Assembly: GCA_017553635.1 (NCBI GenBank)
Contig: JAFZKN010000007.1
Location: 186,001-250,000 of the forward strand
Length of the DNA: 64,000 nt
Reading direction: 5' to 3'
Origin: Treponema sp.
GTDB taxonomy: Bacteria > Spirochaetota > Spirochaetia > Treponematales > Treponemataceae
The position numbers were made by a program, and so were the translations under genes. This document shows, piece after piece, positions 62,301 to 64,000 of this stretch. The notes below the pieces were generated by a model, which was not told the DNA's origin, did not search any database, and saw only the letters and a program-made list of their open reading frames with translations. Position 1 is the stretch's first letter. Each line of letters opens with the position of its first letter.

Positions 62301-62489
62301 CTCTTCTTCAGGAAGGAAGAAATCATCTTCTGATGAAAACGAAGATGAACCATGTCTGGAAAAATCTACAAGACTTTCGCCAGAACTGCTGTAACCACCA
62401 GTTTTTTTAGATTTCGATTTTTTACCCTTACAACCGGTAAATACAATACTGAGTATAAGTAAAACGATAAAATACTTCTTTATTTTCAT
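56322..62489 (-). CDS. Alpha-2-macroglobulin family lipoprotein
   Basis: About 2055 aa. Signal peptide MKIKKYFIVLLILSIVFTGC with the lipid-anchored Cys20. The bacterial A2M architecture is complete: MG domains (for example TFYPSEKLSPFVSYRI and IFTDRGLYKPGETISYRG), bait-like region, and a thioester domain with GCLEQ in YPYGCLEQQSSK. Such proteins trap attacking proteases covalently in the periplasm. It sits with pbpC, the usual partner, whose start overlaps its stop. ATG 62489 has AGAGGA 7 nt upstream and an extended -10 (TGT TAAAAT) at 62509-62517, so it starts the operon. Confidence 0.94.
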   Translation of the reverse strand: MKIKKYFIVLLILSIVFTGCKGKKSKSKKTGGYSSSGESLVDFSRHGSSSFSSEDDFFLPEEEPVVDYDDKGVAFYQLSNLGHTYGSVKNSDDSSEKEEQMTDDQIIKSLDSYHIKYNTDSTDLTKKVEELHNTLEPQKKEVQPAKPKKTKELTVASWGPQDSIPSGLDKPSFYVIFSEPVHPISAVEPEMEKCDVFTITPKIRGVYRWMGSRQLTFYPSEKLSPFVSYRISVNDTLKSLDGLKITGTTSFSTKTDYIRIYDIRPGCNLEKTYYYNSNAGLPLDKTTDCFVQINFKVTADVFSNNVSVFHNTYTKIGYKATPIEYVYDNGKYVYKETKESNLFYLKLDRQAEKEMSVSVVAYPEINELKNSKSFTALKRLVLEDLYFDVHSMRLTARFNQPIDKSSVSGQFSFSPSIKIDPSTVRVEGRYVYIDNVPAEFRTNYTCYVNKQLKDIFGQYLSRSDDSSFRVPAAGGFMKFLDSGNKILEAQYPHKFIIEHQNLTSGRYEVSETKDPLADRRYDISLNSSNAKQFNLSYADKRVLDVIDLDPYLKSGLGFVTVKAEAEYRWYSPYYEEYRNSSTENLVNIQVTDLGVTARMGLNKAVVMVRKLSDNSPVKDAEVRIVDNDNYYDDWAEYNGDCIGPVAKTDKNGFAEIKFPEDFSGIDDYWDLAVYVKKGNDKVITNICDHRASRFGVDTRSMYDVAHEKNILNFVFTDRGLYKPGETISYRGIVRSLTKDGLENSLAGRSYTAKFEKRSWYESETFGYSNGHLSREGGYSGTFEVPDDIKPGTYWISVECDGEELDRAEVTVAFFERLKFQASAAFPDVSYTLGDTINAELSASYLAGGALTGGTYHATWYRQQTDFVPPVPEAQNYVFGLNRTESSPEEISEERGSINEDGPTRIKCDTEKKYEGQPYLYKSEISVTDVSGQTIFTGAAKIIHPGNFYIGLAKRLTNGFPEKNTKVDIPYALFKPNGALAGTANVDGDIKYSFSRSYWTLSNEESVDGIYSRWVKKQDEVSAGTLKVQTKGVISFTPKNAGEYTLTVSAVDKKGNSIKTQKSFYVTGNDYWWFDSDNAGALNLSPDRSSYKPGETAQILLESPLAAGDYMITVERNDIYYSEIKHFDSPCSVIDIPVKEEYLPIVYVSICSYSTRKGPPVHKYGEPDLDKPKAYYGVTAIKVDLNSVSFNATLLATKGVCRPGEEIQLEVKAERDGKPLANAEFTLMVVDRGVLDLINYHVADPMQYFYKDSNFPLSVIGGDSRTLLMDPVTYKVKTLVGGDEEGGDELKEQIRKDFRPTAFFEPAIRTDSKGRAIVKVKMPDSLTTYRVTAFGVKGNEFALKEAEIQVQNPINIQAVQPRRMRIRDTAECGVIATNLDTVDHEVTVKIDAAVPSADSEDDSKFGLKTLPGKIFFQGETTRTVKVPAGRTKPIYFKVGAENEGGVELIYQVSSKVLKEKLISPITIEKPFIYETFTSTGVVQSDSFTRNEKISTKEKVVIPSLTKDDRGSLKITLDPTQLGLLSSSVSYCFDYPYGCLEQQSSKIWPILSFQDYIDVFGLKSKVEDPRKTVKLWFASVKENQLPDGGIPYWPHGEHSSEYVSLRFAHMYKLAIDLGYTKNEIGYNIDSLLSYLKNTLRSSRYNNNCNCYAAYMCYVFNLNNNTALDYVLDEIYRNMKSDNVSLETLAYAGLAYQCKQDAASKQKAKEIADFIKKFIVPTTRSINFQRTLGSYSYYYGMYENDSEALATIMQLFAEVDPHDEMVNKILFRLLQSQKNGYWQSTATTARVFEAIRVLIKVRKLDSLDFKGSVAVRSGNNPKVIGQGNFKGAGAKPSVVSVSFVDPILEGIGKGKPFDLEFTKDGKGALYYTTELRYAIPNEMFESKNEGLEVNTQILDENGNEVRPVSEKSKVIILESGKTYKVRASVSASSYAYYVALRIPIPSGTEIVDKSLSTGASKNTSGDTVQNSHVSSIWDDYWYGWWDWWYWDWEPETYEYFYDNEAQYFNNYFPGGNWSKTVTIRASRKGVYPTPPVTAELMYEPEVFGRGNGYLFIVK

Positions 62490-62508
62490 GTTAAAATCCT
62501 CTGTGTCG

Positions 62509-62517
62509 ATTTTAACA
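62509..62517 (-). promoter_or_regulatory. Extended -10 of the macroglobulin/pbpC operon
   Basis: Minus strand TGT followed by TAAAAT, giving a leader of about 13 nt that contains AGAGGA. This is a conventional leadered start, in contrast to the leaderless-type genes. Confidence 0.5.
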
Positions 62518-62582
62518 TATATCGAAAAAAAATACCACAATACACACAAAACATCAGTTTTTTTGCGTATATTACTTATTTA

Positions 62583-64000
62583 CTATCTTATTACGAAAAT
62601 ACTACCATTTGAGCGGCCAAACACTTCCGGTTCGTACATGCATTCTGCGTGAACTGGCGGAACTTTATACTCGCCGCGACGCACAGCCCTTATCTTTATT
62701 GTATAAGTGTAAGTTCCGGCACTCATGTAGTTTTTAAAATACTGAGCTTCGTTGTCGTAATAATATTCATAGCCACCGTAAGTTCCTGTCCTGTAAGTTT
62801 TGTCACTGCCGGCGCGGCTTCCTCCGGTAATTAAAGAAGAATCTACGATTTCAACTCCTGACGCTACAGGAATCCTTAATGCAACAAACTGCCGTGACTG
62901 AACCGAAACGACATTTACAGTTACAGTATAATCTTTTCCAGATTCAAGATAAATTTTTCCGTCTTCCGAAACATTAACTTCCTCTTTTGTCTCTTCGTCT
63001 TCAATAAATAAATTTACTTCAAGACCTTCATCACGGCTTTTAACATTTTCAGGAGAAACTGCATAACGCATCACAGTCGTATAATACAAAGTTCCCTTTC
63101 CGTCTTTTGTAAATTCAAGATCAGAAATTTTATTTCGTTCAACTTTAGAAAGCTCTTCTCCATCAAAATCAAAATTTTTCTTTACCGGCTTTGACTCAAG
63201 TCCTTTAAATGCTGAATTTACTAAATTGACTTTTGTTCCATTCTGTGTAAGTACAGCACCAGAAACAAAATCAAGGGTTCCAAGTTTTCTTGCTTTTATA
63301 AGCTCATCAATTGCATTAAACACTCGTGCAGTTGCTGCAGTGCTCTGCCAGTAACCGTGCTTTTGCGAAAGTAAAAGTGTATGTAAAATCTTTCCAGTAA
63401 ATGCACTTTGCGGTTCACGTTTTGCATAAAGCTCAAGCAGACCTGCAAGACCTTCTGCGTTTGTGTCACACATTCCGTATAAATAACTGTTTGCGCACGA
63501 AACATTTCCGAGAGAAATACTTCTTCCGCTTTCGATTACATATCTTTTTATTATTGAACAGATTTTAGCCGCCTTTTTTAACGAAGCAGCATCTCCCTTA
63601 TTCTGATAAGCAAGGGCTGTGTAGCAGAGCATTGTAAGACTTCTGTAACTGTCACCTTTGAGACAGTAGTTGTAAAGCTTTGCAAGCTTATAATCGAGCG
63701 AATTATTTTTTAACGTACTGAAAACATAACATGCATAAGCCATAAATGTACTTTCTGCATCATAGTCAGAAAGCTCTTTTGTAAGATACTGCATGAGACG
63801 TTCAAGATTATATCCGATTTCTTTATCAGTATATCCGTGATTTTTTGCAAGCTGATAAAGATGAGCAAACCTTAACGATACAAAAGGACTGTCATATTTT
63901 TCACCAGGCCAGTAAGGGAAGCTTCCGTCATCATGCTGCTCCTTACTTATCATGCCAAACCATGTCTTAACAAATAAATCCGGGTTGGAAACTTTGTTTT
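62583..64000 (-). CDS. Second alpha-2-macroglobulin, 3' part (runs off the window)
   Basis: C-terminal part of a paralogue of the 56322 gene. The frame stays open to the window edge at 64000; the ATG at 63953 is internal because family sequence (NPDLFVKTWFGMISKEQHDD) continues upstream. It aligns over its whole visible length: GSFPYWPGEKYDSPFVSLRFAHLYQ matches GGIPYWPHGEHSSEYVSLRFAHMYK of its neighbour, and both end EVFGRSNG/EVFGRGNG. The thioester lies beyond the window and cannot be checked. The two genes are a tandem duplication on the same strand, 93 bp apart. Confidence 0.88.
   Translation of the reverse strand, partial: NKVSNPDLFVKTWFGMISKEQHDDGSFPYWPGEKYDSPFVSLRFAHLYQLAKNHGYTDKEIGYNLERLMQYLTKELSDYDAESTFMAYACYVFSTLKNNSLDYKLAKLYNYCLKGDSYRSLTMLCYTALAYQNKGDAASLKKAAKICSIIKRYVIESGRSISLGNVSCANSYLYGMCDTNAEGLAGLLELYAKREPQSAFTGKILHTLLLSQKHGYWQSTAATARVFNAIDELIKARKLGTLDFVSGAVLTQNGTKVNLVNSAFKGLESKPVKKNFDFDGEELSKVERNKISDLEFTKDGKGTLYYTTVMRYAVSPENVKSRDEGLEVNLFIEDEETKEEVNVSEDGKIYLESGKDYTVTVNVVSVQSRQFVALRIPVASGVEIVDSSLITGGSRAGSDKTYRTGTYGGYEYYYDNEAQYFKNYMSAGTYTYTIKIRAVRRGEYKVPPVHAECMYEPEVFGRSNGSIFVIR

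Noticed and set aside
1..64000. Insertion sequences, CRISPR arrays, tRNA or rRNA genes
   Set aside because: No transposase-like protein, no regular repeat-spacer pattern and no RNA gene fold was recognised in the intergenic stretches.

Overview
The window looks like a piece of a spirochaete chromosome, most probably a host-associated Treponema. It is AT-rich and densely coded. The gene families fit that group: class III nucleotide cyclases, TPR and SH3-repeat exported proteins, HD-GYP relatives, DUF1846, and tandem bacterial alpha-2-macroglobulins with PBP1C. The genus is my inference from gene content; no rRNA or tRNA gene is present to test it.

Layout. 0-21.5 kb is mostly ordinary chromosome: sppA, a lipoprotein, a coiled-coil membrane protein overlapping an adenylate/guanylate cyclase, murJ and an M24 peptidase, a large TPR protein behind a LamG-like exported protein, uvrC coupled to a DUF763 gene, a response regulator coupled to a hybrid histidine kinase, ybaK, a flavin reductase and small exported proteins. 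21.5-36.9 kb is an accessory region full of gene debris: a DUF998 scrap, an MBL hydrolase with no start codon, a flavodoxin scrap, an AmmeMemo scrap before an orphan amrS, two SH3-domain genes each broken at an 8-A tract, a cyclase tail, and an ORF6N/PLD gene with a microhomology deletion. It also holds intact accessory genes: an ABC-F ATPase with a coupled small ORF, a Phd/PIN toxin-antitoxin pair, acetyltransferases, and a DUF4143 ATPase preceded by four direct repeats at an exact 23-bp period. 36.9-64 kb is ordinary again: carB with an attenuator-like leader, an SH3/M48 protease/CHASE2 cyclase operon, mnmE, a degenerate HD-GYP protein, a DUF4015-type glycoside hydrolase, DUF1846, metY, an exonuclease, pbpC and two alpha-2-macroglobulins.

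Themes. Envelope maintenance (SppA, MurJ, PBP1C, alpha-2-macroglobulins) and signalling (two cyclases, a phosphorelay, an HD-GYP relative) dominate. Many genes have a sigma70-like -10 box 6-8 nt upstream of the ATG and no Shine-Dalgarno sequence, which predicts leaderless mRNAs; others carry ordinary SD leaders. Three structures not explained by gene calls stand out: the 23-bp repeat array beside the DUF4143 ATPase, the carB 3'-end tail duplication with REP-like hairpins, and mutually exclusive 11- and 12-bp hairpins in the first codons of pbpC. No insertion sequence, CRISPR array, tRNA or rRNA gene was found.
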